Source of the DNA: Viridibacillus soli | GTDB lineage: Bacteria > Bacillota > Bacilli > Bacillales_A > Planococcaceae | Direction of reading: 5' to 3' | Assembly (NCBI RefSeq): GCF_016612995.1 | Contig: NZ_JAEOAH010000015.1 | Span: 87,097 to 151,096, forward strand | DNA length: 64,000 bases | In this document: one piece after another, positions 8,538 through 19,018 of the stretch | Position numbering within the stretch: the stretch's first letter is position 1 | Layout: each line of letters opens with the position of its first letter | Notes under the pieces: model-generated | Seen by the model: the letters and a program-made list of their open reading frames with translations, nothing else | Told to the model about the DNA's origin: nothing | Databases searched by the model: none | Program-made: the position numbers and the translations under genes

Positions 8538-8960
8538 ATGCTTCGGACGCCCGTTTAGCTCCGACAAGCGTTGGAGTCTTCGAAACAAAAGCATCACTTC
8601 AGCTTTTGTCCGAGAAGACGGAAACGACCTCGAGGAGCTGGCGTCTGAAGCTGGATATGCTGATTAAATGCTGAAGCGGCCTGGCTAGCCCCGACAAGCA
8701 CTGGACGGCTCGAATCAAAGGCGGTTATTGCCTTTGACCGAGAGACTGCAGTGACCTCGAGGGGCAGGCCGCTGAAGCTGGATATGCTGATTAAATGCTG
8801 AAGCGGCCTGTCTAGCCCCGACAAGCACTGGAAGGCTCGAATCAAAGGCGGTTTTTGCCTTTGACCGAGAGACTGAAGTGACCTCGAGGGGCTGGCCGCT
8901 GAAGCTGGATATGCTGATTAAATGCTGAAGCGGCCTGTCTAGCCCCGACAAGCACTGGAA
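8536..8960. repeat. Tandem array of a structured ~127-bp repeat (3 full copies and 1 partial)
   Basis: Units begin with AAATGCT at 8536, 8666, 8793 and 8920 (periods 130, 127, 127). The fourth is cut off near 8960. Copies 2 and 3 are nearly identical; copy 1 has diverged. Each unit holds GCGGCC...TAGCCCCGACAAGC on the left and GAGGGGCTGGCCGCTGAAGC on the right, which can pair, with an inner CAAAGGC/GCCTTTG hairpin. This resembles dispersed non-coding repeats with a CCCCGACAAGC core known in Bacillaceae genomes. Open frames through it reflect repetition and I do not treat them as genes. Confidence 0.85.
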
Positions 8961-9007
8961 TTTTCAAATCAAATTCTCAAATTACTCTTTCCCCATGATT
9001 TTCTCCA

Positions 9008-9040
9008 CAAAAAAAGCTACTTAGCCCAAACTAAGTAGCT
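9008..9040 (-). terminator. Terminator overlapping the end of the DMT exporter gene
   Basis: AGCTACTTAG and CTAAGTAGCT (9015-9040) form a perfect ten-base stem with a TTTGGG loop and a T run on the minus strand. The TAG stop codon of the exporter lies inside the stem. Confidence 0.85.
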
Positions 9041-9915
9041 ATAATCTCTTTACCCTTTCCACCACGTCCACCGAATGTAATGACTAATATACCACCGAGT
9101 AGCATGGCCACACCCATCCAAGACGTTACACTCAAGAACTCTCCAACTAAAAACACACCTAGTAATGCTGCAGTTAATGGTTCTCCTAGCGACAGTGTTA
9201 CTGCGGAAGATGATGATACTTTTTGTAAACCTGTTAAAAACAACAAATACGCAATGCTCGTGCCGAATAAACCCATGAATAATAATGGTAACCAGTTTGC
9301 ACTTTGTCCGACCCACTCGATTCCGTATATCAGTGCAATTGGGGATAGCAATAAGGCACAAATTGAGAATGTCATCGCTACTGCTGGCAACGCTTCCTCT
9401 TTTTCCATCAACGCCTTGCTCACATGTGTATAAGTTGCAAAAGCGATTCCAGCACACAATGCCATTCCTACGCCAAGTGGATTCACCATAGCTTCGCCTT
9501 TATTAACAAACAGTAAAACACATCCAATAATCGCGAGCACTGTGGCAACGCCCCATGTGCGAGTTGGTCTATTTTTGAAATAAAGCCAATCAATTAGTCC
9601 CGCAAAAACTGGTGAGCTGCCAATCGTTACAACCGTTCCAATCGCAACACCCGTTAAACGAACTGATGTAAAAAATAGCGGCTGAAAAAGAGCCATTACT
9701 AAAGCCGCAAAAAATGTATACTTCCATGCCCAATGACGAAACTGAATTTTCCTCAAACAAATAGCTATTATCAGTAAAGTCCCCCCACCAATGGCTGATC
9801 GCATCATGGCAATTGTTAGTGGATTAATACCATCTGTTAAAAATGTCTGTGTCGTACCAACTGTACCCCATAAAACAGCCGCCAGTAACACACAAATATA
9901 CGGTAAAATATTCAC
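9031..9915 (-). CDS. EamA/DMT-family membrane transporter
   Basis: A 294-residue protein with ten predicted membrane helices arranged as two EamA repeats (first half ends near residue 140; second begins near GVGMALCAGIAFATYTH). The family exports or imports small metabolites, amino acids or drugs; the substrate cannot be told here. An in-frame stop just upstream fixes the ATG, though the ribosome-binding site is distant. It stands alone as a single-gene unit with its own terminator. Confidence 0.85.
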   Translation of the reverse strand: MNILPYICVLLAAVLWGTVGTTQTFLTDGINPLTIAMMRSAIGGGTLLIIAICLRKIQFRHWAWKYTFFAALVMALFQPLFFTSVRLTGVAIGTVVTIGSSPVFAGLIDWLYFKNRPTRTWGVATVLAIIGCVLLFVNKGEAMVNPLGVGMALCAGIAFATYTHVSKALMEKEEALPAVAMTFSICALLLSPIALIYGIEWVGQSANWLPLLFMGLFGTSIAYLLFLTGLQKVSSSSAVTLSLGEPLTAALLGVFLVGEFLSVTSWMGVAMLLGGILVITFGGRGGKGKEIIAT

Positions 9916-10022
9916 TTAATAGCTCACTCCTTATGTATCATCCCCTAAATATACCATAAACTTTGAAAGTTGAGGCAAACGTTTTCTTCTATTATAATGA
10001 AGGCAAAAGGAGGCATTGATCT

Positions 10023-10253
10023 ATGTATAAAAATGTCGCAGACACCGCGAAAGATATCTCAATGCCCGAGCAACAAGTAATGCGTTATATTCTAGACGGC
10101 CGCATTCATGCTGTTCACGATGGCGAACAGTTTTTAATAAGCAGTGACCAGTTTGAGCGCTACCACGAACAGCTCGAGCGCATCAAAGAAGAAATTGAAA
10201 TCTGGAAAAACACGCCAATTCCAGAAGACATTGATATTAAAGATGAAGACTAG
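10023..10253 (+). CDS. Small excisionase-like DNA-binding protein
   Basis: A 76-residue protein whose first 50 residues look like a MerR/excisionase-type winged helix (VADTAKDISMPEQQVMRYIL, then an FLISSDQFERY strand-helix), followed by an acidic tail. Similar small HTH_17-type proteins are common in Bacillaceae chromosomes and are not necessarily linked to phage. AAAGGAGG lies upstream. It is monocistronic with its own terminator. Confidence 0.65.
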   Translation: MYKNVADTAKDISMPEQQVMRYILDGRIHAVHDGEQFLISSDQFERYHEQLERIKEEIEIWKNTPIPEDIDIKDED

Positions 10254-10254
10254 C

Positions 10255-10279
10255 AAAGACAGCTGAAGGCTGTCTTTTT
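10255..10279 (+). terminator. Terminator after the small DNA-binding protein
   Basis: AAAGACAGC and GCTGTCTTT form a nine-base stem followed by TTG. It begins one base after the stop codon. Confidence 0.8.
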
Positions 10280-10380
10280 GTTTGCAGCCGTATTGAGCTA
10301 TGAGCAAATTGTTAGAGGAGATAGTAGTGTGCTTGATTCCCCATATAAATTAGAATTCTCTTCATTCCTCCCTATCTGCT

Positions 10381-10916
10381 CTACTCAAACCTCCATTTGC
10401 ATCACTCGCCCCCATTTACACTACTCAACGCTCCATTTGCATCACTCGCCCCCAGTTACACTACTCAACGCTTCATTTGCTTCACTCACTCTCCCAGTTA
10501 CACTACTCAACGCTTCATTTGCTTCACTCACTCTCCCAGTTACACTACTCAACGCTTCATTTGCTTCACTCACTCTCCCAGTTACACTACTCAACGCTTC
10601 ATTTGCATCACTCACTCTCCCATTTACACTACTCAACGCTTTATTTGCATCATTCGCTCTCCCATTTATACTACTCAACGCTCCATTTGCACCATTCGCC
10701 CCCATTTACACTACTCAACGCTCCATTTGCATCACTCACTCTCCCATTTACACTACTCAACACTCCATTTGTATCACTCACTCCCATTTACACTACTCAA
10801 CGCTCCATTTGCATCACTCACTCTCCCATTTACACTACTCAACGCTTCATTTGCATCACTCTCCCATTTACACTACTCAACGCTCCATTTACACTACTCA
10901 ACGCTCCATTTGCCTA
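10381..10916. repeat. Minisatellite of 14 imperfect ~42-bp repeats
   Basis: The core CTACTCAACGCTCCATTTGC or a close variant starts at 10381, 10421, 10461, 10503, 10545, 10587, 10629, 10671, 10711, 10753, 10793, 10835, 10873 and 10894. Most spacings are 40-42 bases. Because 42 is a multiple of three and the unit lacks stops in several frames, long spurious frames run through it on both strands. No ribosome-binding site or plausible start was seen, so it is treated as non-coding. The minus-strand reading gives a 14-residue repeat (GRVSEANEALSSVT) with coiled-coil character. Confidence 0.9.
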
Positions 10917-11025
10917 ACTCATCAATGTTAAGTGGGATTTTCTTTTCTCAGAAGGTCAATCTTTATACTCGAGCACCTAATCTCCTTACTCGCCCCGATC
11001 TACATCCAGAACACTATTTATTCAA

Positions 11026-11066
11026 ACACAAAAACACCAGTGGTATTCTAATACCCACTGGTGTTA
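11026..11066 (-). terminator. Terminator of the homoserine dehydrogenase gene
   Basis: AACACCAGTGG...CCACTGGTGTT (11033-11065) forms a long stem, with a T-rich run after it on the minus strand. It lies 45 bases past the hom stop codon. Confidence 0.85.
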
Positions 11067-11110
11067 ATCGTATGTAGAAGCAGGCAACTGGACGCCGCTT
11101 CAAAGTCATA

Positions 11111-12094
11111 TTAGATTGGGACAGGTGTTGCATTTTTAGCTAGCATGTCTGCGTAGTCTTCAACCATTACACTAGCTGTTGGATACATGCCTGCGCCGGG
11201 GCCTACTAAAGTAAGTGTGCCGATGTAGTTTGTATCAAGAGCAACTGCGTTGTTGACGCCTTCAATTGAATAAAGTGGGTGCTCTGGACCTACTAGCTCC
11301 GGTCCTACTTTTGCAATTAGCTCGCCGTTTTCTCCTAGTTGCACATCTGCTACGTGACGGTAGCGTAAACCTTTTGCTGAAGCTTCTTCTACTTGCTCAG
11401 AAGAAATTTCAGTGATGCCTATTACGTCAACATCTTCCCATTTTGGTTGCTTACCGAATGCTAATGCGCTAAGGATCATTAGTTTACGGAAAGCATCTTG
11501 ACCCGAGATATCGTTGTAAGGATCTGCTTCAGCATAACCTAAGCTTTGCGCATCTTTTAATACATCGTCAAATGCTAATCCTTCACTGCGCATTTGAGTT
11601 AGGATGTAGTTTGATGTACCATTCAAGATTCCTTGGATATGGCTTACATCATTTACACGGAGGATGTTTTGCATTGTTTTGATGACTGGAACGCCACCAG
11701 CAGTAGTCGCTTCATATCCAACTTGCACGCCATATTGTTGTGCTTTTTCTTGTAAAGCTAAGCCATGTTTAGAGAACATTACTTTGTTAGCCGTGATAAC
11801 GTTACAGCCTTTTTCAATTGCTTGTGCTGAATATTTATATGCTGGTTCTTCACCAACAATTGCTTCAAATACAACTTGTAAATCCGGAATAGCTAAAATA
11901 TCGTCAAAGTTATCTGTTAATAACTCTTGTGGAGCTTGTGGTCGTGTTTTTGACACGTCACGTACTAAAATTTTAGCAATTTCAATATCTACTCCTAAAG
12001 TTTGCTTAAACTGTTCGCGTCTTTCATTTACGATATGATAAATTCCTTGCCCTACTGTACCAAATCCTAGAATTGCTACCTTTACTGATGTCAT
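11111..12094 (-). CDS. hom: Homoserine dehydrogenase, short form without ACT domain
   Basis: A 327-residue enzyme converting aspartate semialdehyde to homoserine, the branch point to threonine and methionine. It has a Rossmann NAD(P) motif near the N terminus (GFGTVGQG) and the catalytic core (NGTSNYILTQM, GYAEADPYNDISG with Asp/Lys region). The usual Bacillus enzyme is about 430 residues with a C-terminal ACT domain; this one ends right after the catalytic domain, so feedback control by threonine may be absent. The ATG at 12094 has GGAGG upstream. The next gene upstream is a methionine-pathway enzyme on the same strand. Confidence 0.92.
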   Translation of the reverse strand: MTSVKVAILGFGTVGQGIYHIVNERREQFKQTLGVDIEIAKILVRDVSKTRPQAPQELLTDNFDDILAIPDLQVVFEAIVGEEPAYKYSAQAIEKGCNVITANKVMFSKHGLALQEKAQQYGVQVGYEATTAGGVPVIKTMQNILRVNDVSHIQGILNGTSNYILTQMRSEGLAFDDVLKDAQSLGYAEADPYNDISGQDAFRKLMILSALAFGKQPKWEDVDVIGITEISSEQVEEASAKGLRYRHVADVQLGENGELIAKVGPELVGPEHPLYSIEGVNNAVALDTNYIGTLTLVGPGAGMYPTASVMVEDYADMLAKNATPVPI

Positions 12095-12593
12095 ACGATC
12101 GCCTCCAAAATAAAATTGCAATCTTGCGCTTTTTTCCTGAATTCTGTTCATACGCCACCTTGTTGTGATGGGATAATACTAACATCTATAAATATCAATG
12201 TAATATTTGCATCCCATTCATATTTGTTTCCTAGCTCATCACCAGATGTTGTTGCCTTGAAAAGATTCAGAAAAAAAGTTTTATCGCTATTAACTAATTA
12301 TGTTACTTTACTGCTGTATTGAACCCCTTCACAGCCTGTATGTCTTATAATTCCCAATTGTGAATAGTTGTTCTTTCAATGCTTAGCAATTTCATTAAAT
12401 CACTAATACATGGTTTCAATTATTTTACTTATTGATGATTTTAGACTAGAAATGAACAGATTACAAGAAAAATCTTTCTCACAAGGACATTTGTTTTTTC
12501 TAGAAGGTCATTGAAACCACTGACAACACTATTCTAACTGAATTTCATATTTTACGAAAAGTTTTTTCAACTTAGGAATATCTGGTTTAAAAG
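12095..12593. other. 500-bp AT-rich intergenic region
   Basis: No credible coding frame was seen. The stretch separates hom from the upstream terminator and should hold the hom promoter. A CodY-like motif (AAGATTCAGAAAAAA near 12260) has four mismatches to the consensus and is too weak to call. No T-box or known riboswitch was recognised. Confidence 0.5.
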
Positions 12594-12627
12594 GAAAAAA
12601 GGATGACATATTTCTCCTCGTCATCCC
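12594..12627 (-). terminator. Terminator of the O-acetylhomoserine sulfhydrylase gene
   Basis: GGATGAC (12601-12607) pairs with GTCATCC (12620-12626), followed by a T run on the minus strand. It lies 33 bases beyond the stop. Confidence 0.85.
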
Positions 12628-12659
12628 TTATATCTTACTATTCCTTCTATAATCAATAC

Positions 12660-13958
<1,299 letters not shown>

Positions 13959-14022
13959 TCATTCCTCCTAAAATGGTTTTGTAGAAGATGGACAATTGGT
14001 GGCATGAGGAGGATTTTGGAAA

Positions 14023-14184
14023 AACAAAAACCCCCTTCGCTAAGAAGAGGGTTGCATAAGCAATTTTTCCTCCCCTTATCTGTCAGATTCGATTAGAAAT
14101 CTGTAGGAATTAGCACCATTGTGAGTTCGTCACTCACCGGTTGCCGGGCATCGCAGGGCCTATCCCTCCGCCGCTCTTGATAAG
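14023..14184 (-). promoter_or_regulatory. SAM-I riboswitch (S-box) with terminator
   Basis: On the minus strand the P1 strand CTTATC (14184-14179) starts the aptamer, followed by the hallmark segments AGAGCGGCGGAGGGA, GGCCCTGCGATGCCCGGCAA and the closing GATAAG (14080-14075). A terminator stem AACCCTCTT/AAGGGGGTT with a T run follows at 14053-14023. This is a classical transcription-terminating S-box controlling metY, whose start is 68 bases downstream. Confidence 0.96.
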
Positions 14185-14385
14185 AGTATTTAATTCAGTT
14201 CCATCTTGTGAACTAAGTATAGAAGATGGATCGGATCATTGTCAACGCATTTTTTTGTTTTTTCTGAACATTAAATTTAGTATAACGGCATTTTAGGAAC
14301 AAAATTTGTTATCAGCAACTACTGAAATATGTTAGCCTAAATATAGAATGTACTCATTTAATATTTGGCAAAGGGGTTCTGAATT

Positions 14386-15117
14386 ATGGTAAAAGAATTG
14401 CTACGCAGTCACTCTTCTGTACGTAAATATACAGGAGAACTTATTTCTAAAGAGGTCGTTGTCGATTTAGTCGAAACGGCACAAATGGCGGCAAGCTCTC
14501 ATTTCGTGCAAGCATATAGCGTCATTTGGGTTACTGATGAAGAGAAGAAGAAAAAACTTGGGGAACTTTCAAATAATGAGTTCCAATTTGGCACAGCGGG
14601 CGCTTCATTTTTATTTTGTGTAGACTTTAAACGTCTGCAAGTTGCAGGGCAAAAAAATGGAGTTGAGATCGTCGCTGATTCAGCAGAAAATGTGCTTGTT
14701 GGTGTTGCTGATGTTGCTCTTTTCGCTCAAAACTTCGTAATTGCAGCTGAGTCTAAAGGTTATGGAATTTGCTATATCGGCGGGGCACGCAACAAACCAC
14801 AAGAAATTAGTGAATTATTCAAGCTTCCTGAATATGTATTCCCGTTATTTGCAATGACAATTGGCGTGCCAACGAAGCGCTATGAAACAAAACCGCGCCT
14901 ACCTGTGCAAGCTGTTTTACATGAAAATAATTATGATGTAGAGCAATACGATACATTGTTGGATGAATACGATGCAACAATGGAAGCTTACTATACAAAT
15001 CGAGGCTCTAATCGCAAAATGGCTAACTGGACAAAACAAATGGCCGATTTCTTAATCGAACAACGCCGTCCGTTTATCAACGAATTTTTGGCAAAGAAAG
15101 GCTTCACCTGGAAATAA
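14386..15117 (+). CDS. NfsA/NfrA-type FMN-dependent NADPH oxidoreductase
   Basis: A 243-residue nitroreductase-superfamily enzyme. The N terminus LLRSHSSVRKYTGELIS has the Arg-Ser-x-Arg FMN-phosphate motif, followed by AQMAASSHFVQAYSV and a GYGICYIGGARNKP loop, then a C-terminal extension typical of the NfsA/FRP group. These enzymes use NAD(P)H to reduce flavins, nitro compounds or quinones. AAAGGGG lies upstream, and the gene has its own terminator. The natural substrate is unknown. Confidence 0.9.
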   Translation: MVKELLRSHSSVRKYTGELISKEVVVDLVETAQMAASSHFVQAYSVIWVTDEEKKKKLGELSNNEFQFGTAGASFLFCVDFKRLQVAGQKNGVEIVADSAENVLVGVADVALFAQNFVIAAESKGYGICYIGGARNKPQEISELFKLPEYVFPLFAMTIGVPTKRYETKPRLPVQAVLHENNYDVEQYDTLLDEYDATMEAYYTNRGSNRKMANWTKQMADFLIEQRRPFINEFLAKKGFTWK

Positions 15118-15124
15118 CTATGAC

Positions 15125-15165
15125 AGCTCTGAAGTTAGGAAAACCTACCTCCAGAGCTTTTTTTC
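15125..15165 (+). terminator. Terminator of the NfsA-like gene
   Basis: AGCTCTG (15125-15131) pairs with CAGAGCT (15152-15158), with a TTAGG/CCTA inner stem and a seven-base T run. Confidence 0.85.
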
Positions 15166-15223
15166 TAAAGTTAGATTTTAGCGTAAGCTCCACTCTCTCA
15201 CTTTCATGCTTATTAGCTAATCT

Positions 15224-15253
15224 CAAAAAAACTGCCACTATAAAAGTGGCAGT
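15224..15253 (-). terminator. Terminator of the large membrane protein gene
   Basis: ACTGCCAC and GTGGCAGT form an eight-base stem (15231-15253), with a T run on the minus strand. Confidence 0.8.
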
Positions 15254-15266
15254 CAGGTATTTCATT

Positions 15267-16952
15267 TTATTCTTCTACTAAACCGTCGATTACTAGCTCT
15301 TTTACTGGTAGGAACACTTCGCCGGAGTTAATATATTTCACTTCGACTTTGTCACCTTCTTGTAGATAAATTGCTAGTGGTACGACTTCAGAGCTAACGC
15401 TGTAGTTGTCTTTGTTGTCTAACATAAATGACACGGTTGTGAAGTCACCATTTTTTTCTTTATAAACGCGGACGATTTTACCTGTAGTGCTTGCCACTTC
15501 TTGTTGAGAGCTACCATTTACGGAGCTTCCGCCACGACTTAAGATTGCTTTATATTGTCTTAATGCCTCATTTGGTGTTGCACCTGAAACTGATAGCTCA
15601 GGGTTAGCAGCTGAGACGATGAAATAGTTTTGTAAGAAACCATTTGAATCTAGTACTGGTGTTAGCCAGCTTGCTTCACCGTAGAAGTTGTAGATGATCG
15701 GCATTTGACCGTTCCATTTTTTCTCGATGAATTTCTTTTCGATAATTTGTAGGGCACCTTGAGAATCCATATACGCTTCCTCTTGGTTTCCAGTGTAATA
15801 AGTTGCTTCTCCAGTGCGACCATTTGTTAATGAATAGCCGAGCATTGAATCGACACCTTCTTTTGGACTTGTAAAGTCTGTGAAGTAATACATATCACCA
15901 TTTTCATCGAATATAGGGCTGACATTTGCTTCTGTTCCTTCATCTGAAGGTAATTTTACATCTTTTTTACCGAATTTACTGTTCCAGAAACCGTGAATAT
16001 AGTTACCGAAATAACTGTTTTGAAGGCTGACTGCTTCTGGTGAAATAGCACCGTCGATGAATTCAGGGACATCTTTTAACGCAAAAGTTTGGGATTTACC
16101 TGTTTTAGCATCGACCATGACGATCCCTTCTGCATCGAAGCCGTTACGAGCTGTTATGAATTTACCGTAAGAACGGATGTAATATGGAGTACCATCATCA
16201 TCTATTTCAAGTTGTGGCTCGCCGTAGAAAATTTTCGTCGGGTTTTCTAAACGAATATGACGAGCAACATTGTAATTTAAAAATGAAGATGTTGTATATT
16301 CCATTTCCGCTTTGATAAATTTTGGATTATCGGAAGAGTCTGTAGCGCTCATTGTGAAATATCCCGGTGTTACTTTTCCCTTCGTCCATTTAAAGAAACC
16401 AGAGAATTCAACCGGTGCAATATACACAAATTCGCCGTTTACCTTTTGAATTTGCAAACTACCTAGTTCATAATAACTTGTATTTGGCACTTGGCTAAAT
16501 GCCTTTTTCATCTTATTGCGTACAAATTTTGGTGGTACGCTAGCAGGTGTTTTTGTTTCGTCAAATGCTTTCAATTCAACTTTTTGAGCCATCTCAGCTG
16601 ATTTGTACTTATCATTCGCATTTAATAAAGGTGCAGATAAAATATACACTGCAAAACCTAAGCTTCCTAAAAACAGAATGCCTTTTAAATTGCGTTCCAT
16701 ACCACTTGCAGACCATGCTCCAAGTGCTGTTAAAATAATCATCGCTGGCCATAGAAGAGTCCAGTTTTGGTCAATTTTCAGAACATAGTAAACTGTAGCT
16801 GTCGCAATTAACCCAACTATGAATACAAAAATGAAAAATTGTAGTTTGAATTTGGCTTTAAAGTCGCCATCTTTTGTTTTACTCGTAATCGGTACGATTA
16901 ATAGTCCAGCTACCGCTGCTACTATCGCCGACATTATCAATGTAGCAATCAT
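15267..16952 (-). CDS. Large membrane-anchored protein of unknown function
   Basis: A 561-residue protein with four N-terminal membrane helices in the first 120 residues, then a roughly 440-residue extracytoplasmic region rich in beta strands, ending in an OB-like segment (TGKIVRVYKEKNGDF ... VEVKYINSGE). I do not recognise a named family, although similar proteins of this size occur in Bacillaceae. The ATG at 16952 is chosen over 16961 because AAAGGA is eight bases upstream of it. No catalytic motif was seen. A role in the cell envelope is a guess from topology. Confidence 0.75.
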   Translation of the reverse strand: MIATLIMSAIVAAVAGLLIVPITSKTKDGDFKAKFKLQFFIFVFIVGLIATATVYYVLKIDQNWTLLWPAMIILTALGAWSASGMERNLKGILFLGSLGFAVYILSAPLLNANDKYKSAEMAQKVELKAFDETKTPASVPPKFVRNKMKKAFSQVPNTSYYELGSLQIQKVNGEFVYIAPVEFSGFFKWTKGKVTPGYFTMSATDSSDNPKFIKAEMEYTTSSFLNYNVARHIRLENPTKIFYGEPQLEIDDDGTPYYIRSYGKFITARNGFDAEGIVMVDAKTGKSQTFALKDVPEFIDGAISPEAVSLQNSYFGNYIHGFWNSKFGKKDVKLPSDEGTEANVSPIFDENGDMYYFTDFTSPKEGVDSMLGYSLTNGRTGEATYYTGNQEEAYMDSQGALQIIEKKFIEKKWNGQMPIIYNFYGEASWLTPVLDSNGFLQNYFIVSAANPELSVSGATPNEALRQYKAILSRGGSSVNGSSQQEVASTTGKIVRVYKEKNGDFTTVSFMLDNKDNYSVSSEVVPLAIYLQEGDKVEVKYINSGEVFLPVKELVIDGLVEE

Positions 16953-17080
16953 TTTGATCATCCTTTCACATATCTATTTTACGATACAATCGGCAGAAAG
17001 TTTCAGTAATATTTTTTATAAAAAAAGGTTTTAACTGTTTGGAGCAAGAATACTCTTTTAATGGAAGGAGTTAAAAGAGT

Positions 17081-17731
17081 ATGAATCAAAAAGTTCTCAT
17101 TGGCTTAACCATTATTTTAGGATTCATTTATATCTGCTTCATTCCAGCAGAACCTGTTGCTGTGAAGCTTAGTTTCAAAGTAATTCCAATGCTTCTCATT
17201 ATTTGGTTAGCTTCTCTTCAACAAGTACCCGTAAATACACGTTATAAAAACTGGTTATTACTTGGCTTGTTATTCTGTATGATTGGCGACGCGACGCTCC
17301 AATGGTTTTTAATTGGTTTGTCGAGCTTTTTAATCGGTCATATCTGCTATATCGTTGCATTTATAAAGCTTAAAAAGAAAGCAATAGCTAAGCCTGCAGC
17401 CATTCTTTTATTACTTTACGGTGTCTTCATGGTCGTGTGGATTACCGGTACTGTCTTTAAATCTGGGGACATTGTTTTAGGCATTGCAGTTATCGCGTAT
17501 ATTGCTGTTATATTGACGATGGGTTGGACAGCTATCCAGACTGGTTCAAAGCTTGCTACGATTGGGGCTCTATCATTTATTTTTTCAGATTCAATACTTT
17601 CGATTAATATGTTTATTACAGAAGTACCATTTTCACATGCACTTATTATGGTGAGCTATTACGGTGCTCAGCTTTTATTTGCCATAAGTATTCCTTATTA
17701 TTCCGTCATCCGAAAGAAAGTGTTAGAATAG
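17081..17731 (+). CDS. YhhN/TMEM86-family membrane protein
   Basis: A 216-residue protein with seven or eight membrane helices. The segments MIGDATLQWF and FLIGHICYIVAF match the conserved GD...H core of the YhhN family. The animal member TMEM86B is a lysoplasmalogenase, and some bacterial members share that activity, so a lipid hydrolase role is possible. GGAAGGAG lies upstream. It is followed by pepT on the same strand with only 35 bases between. Confidence 0.85.
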   Translation: MNQKVLIGLTIILGFIYICFIPAEPVAVKLSFKVIPMLLIIWLASLQQVPVNTRYKNWLLLGLLFCMIGDATLQWFLIGLSSFLIGHICYIVAFIKLKKKAIAKPAAILLLLYGVFMVVWITGTVFKSGDIVLGIAVIAYIAVILTMGWTAIQTGSKLATIGALSFIFSDSILSINMFITEVPFSHALIMVSYYGAQLLFAISIPYYSVIRKKVLE

Positions 17732-17766
17732 TGACAATGCTTTTACTTTAAGGGGGATTTTCCAAC

Positions 17767-18993
17767 ATGAAAGAAACAGTGATTGAACGACTAGTACGTT
17801 ATGCACAAATCGATACACAATCTAATGCTGATAGCGAAACAACTCCATCGACTGAAAAACAATGGGATTTACTACATGTACTTAAGAAAGAATTAGCTGA
17901 AATCGGTATGATTGACATTTCACTTGATGAAAATGGCTACTTGTTTGCAACACTTCCAGCTAATTCAGATAAAAAACTACCAACAATCGGTTTCCTTGCA
18001 CATGTTGACACTGCAACTGATTACACTGGTACAAATGTTAAACCACAACGTCATGATCATTACGACGGTGGTGATATTCAATTAAATACAAATACAACTC
18101 TATCTCCAAAAAACTCACCAGAACTTGCTAATTATGTAGGTCAAACGTTAATTACAACTGACGGGACGACTTTACTTGGTGCAGATGATAAAGCTGGAAT
18201 TGTTGAAATTATGACAGCGATGGAATATTTAATTGCGAATCCTGACATTAAACACGGTAAAATCCGCGTTGCTTTCACACCAGATGAAGAAATTGGACGT
18301 GGCCCACATAAATTTGATGTGGATGCATTTAACGCTGATTTTGCTTATACAATGGATGGTGGCCCACTTGGTGAATTACAATATGAAAGCTTCAATGCCG
18401 CGGGTGCAAAAGTGACAACTTATGGCGTTAGTGTACACCCTGGCTCTGCAAAAGATAAAATGGTGAATGCTCTAACAATGGCTATTAAATTCCAATCGTA
18501 TATGCCTGCAGATGATGTACCAGAAAAAACAGCTGGCCACGAAGGGTTCATTCACTTAATGAACTTCAATGGCCATATTGAAGAAGCTAACCTTTCTTAT
18601 ATTATTCGCGACTTTGACCGTGACAAATTTGAGGCGAAAAAGCAATTATTCAAAGAGGCAGAAGAAAAGATTAAAGCCGAATTCGGCGATACGGCCATTG
18701 TTGTTAAAATAGAAGATCAATACTACAATATGGCTGAAAAAATTGAACCTGTAAAAGAAATTGTTGATGTAGCGCACAAAGCAATGGAGAATTTAAATAT
18801 TAAACCTCTAGTTTTACCAATTCGTGGTGGTACTGATGGCTCTCAACTTTCATATATGGGAATGCCAACACCAAATATCTTTGCTGGTGGCGAAAATATG
18901 CATGGTAAATTTGAGTATGTTGCGGCTGAAACAATGGTCAAGGCTACTGAAGTCATCATTGAAATTGTCCAATTGTTTGAGCAACAGGGATAA
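17767..18993 (+). CDS. pepT: Peptidase T (tripeptidase)
   Basis: A 408-residue M20B zinc aminopeptidase that releases the N-terminal residue of tripeptides in the cytoplasm. Metal-site motifs are visible: [19 protein letters not shown] with the bridging Asp, TPDEEIGRG with the catalytic and zinc Glu, and [10 protein letters not shown] plus a C-terminal His ([10 protein letters not shown]). Length matches the family. It lies between YhhN and an exporter gene on the same strand, possibly cotranscribed. Confidence 0.97.
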   Translation: MKETVIERLVRYAQIDTQSNADSETTPSTEKQWDLLHVLKKELAEIGMIDISLDENGYLFATLPANSDKKLPTIGFLAHVDTATDYTGTNVKPQRHDHYDGGDIQLNTNTTLSPKNSPELANYVGQTLITTDGTTLLGADDKAGIVEIMTAMEYLIANPDIKHGKIRVAFTPDEEIGRGPHKFDVDAFNADFAYTMDGGPLGELQYESFNAAGAKVTTYGVSVHPGSAKDKMVNALTMAIKFQSYMPADDVPEKTAGHEGFIHLMNFNGHIEEANLSYIIRDFDRDKFEAKKQLFKEAEEKIKAEFGDTAIVVKIEDQYYNMAEKIEPVKEIVDVAHKAMENLNIKPLVLPIRGGTDGSQLSYMGMPTPNIFAGGENMHGKFEYVAAETMVKATEVIIEIVQLFEQQG

Positions 18994-19018
18994 TGTGAAT
19001 CGATAGGTAGGTGGCATT

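Noticed and set aside
8594..8951. Minus-strand open frames of about 80 codons across the 127-bp repeats
   Set aside because: They share the repeated sequence, begin inside repeat units and have no ribosome-binding site; the non-coding folded structure explains the conservation.
9050..9491. Plus- and minus-strand frames inside the DMT exporter gene
   Set aside because: Shadow frames of a clear membrane transporter gene.
10381..10916. CRISPR array
   Set aside because: Repeats are contiguous and vary throughout; there are no unique spacers of constant length and no cas genes.
10278..11077. Several overlapping 87- to 226-codon frames on both strands
   Set aside because: They arise from a 42-bp tandem repeat without stops; starts lie within the array or lack signals.
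12255..12275. CodY box upstream of hom
   Set aside because: The best match has four mismatches in the 15-base consensus, which is expected by chance in AT-rich DNA.
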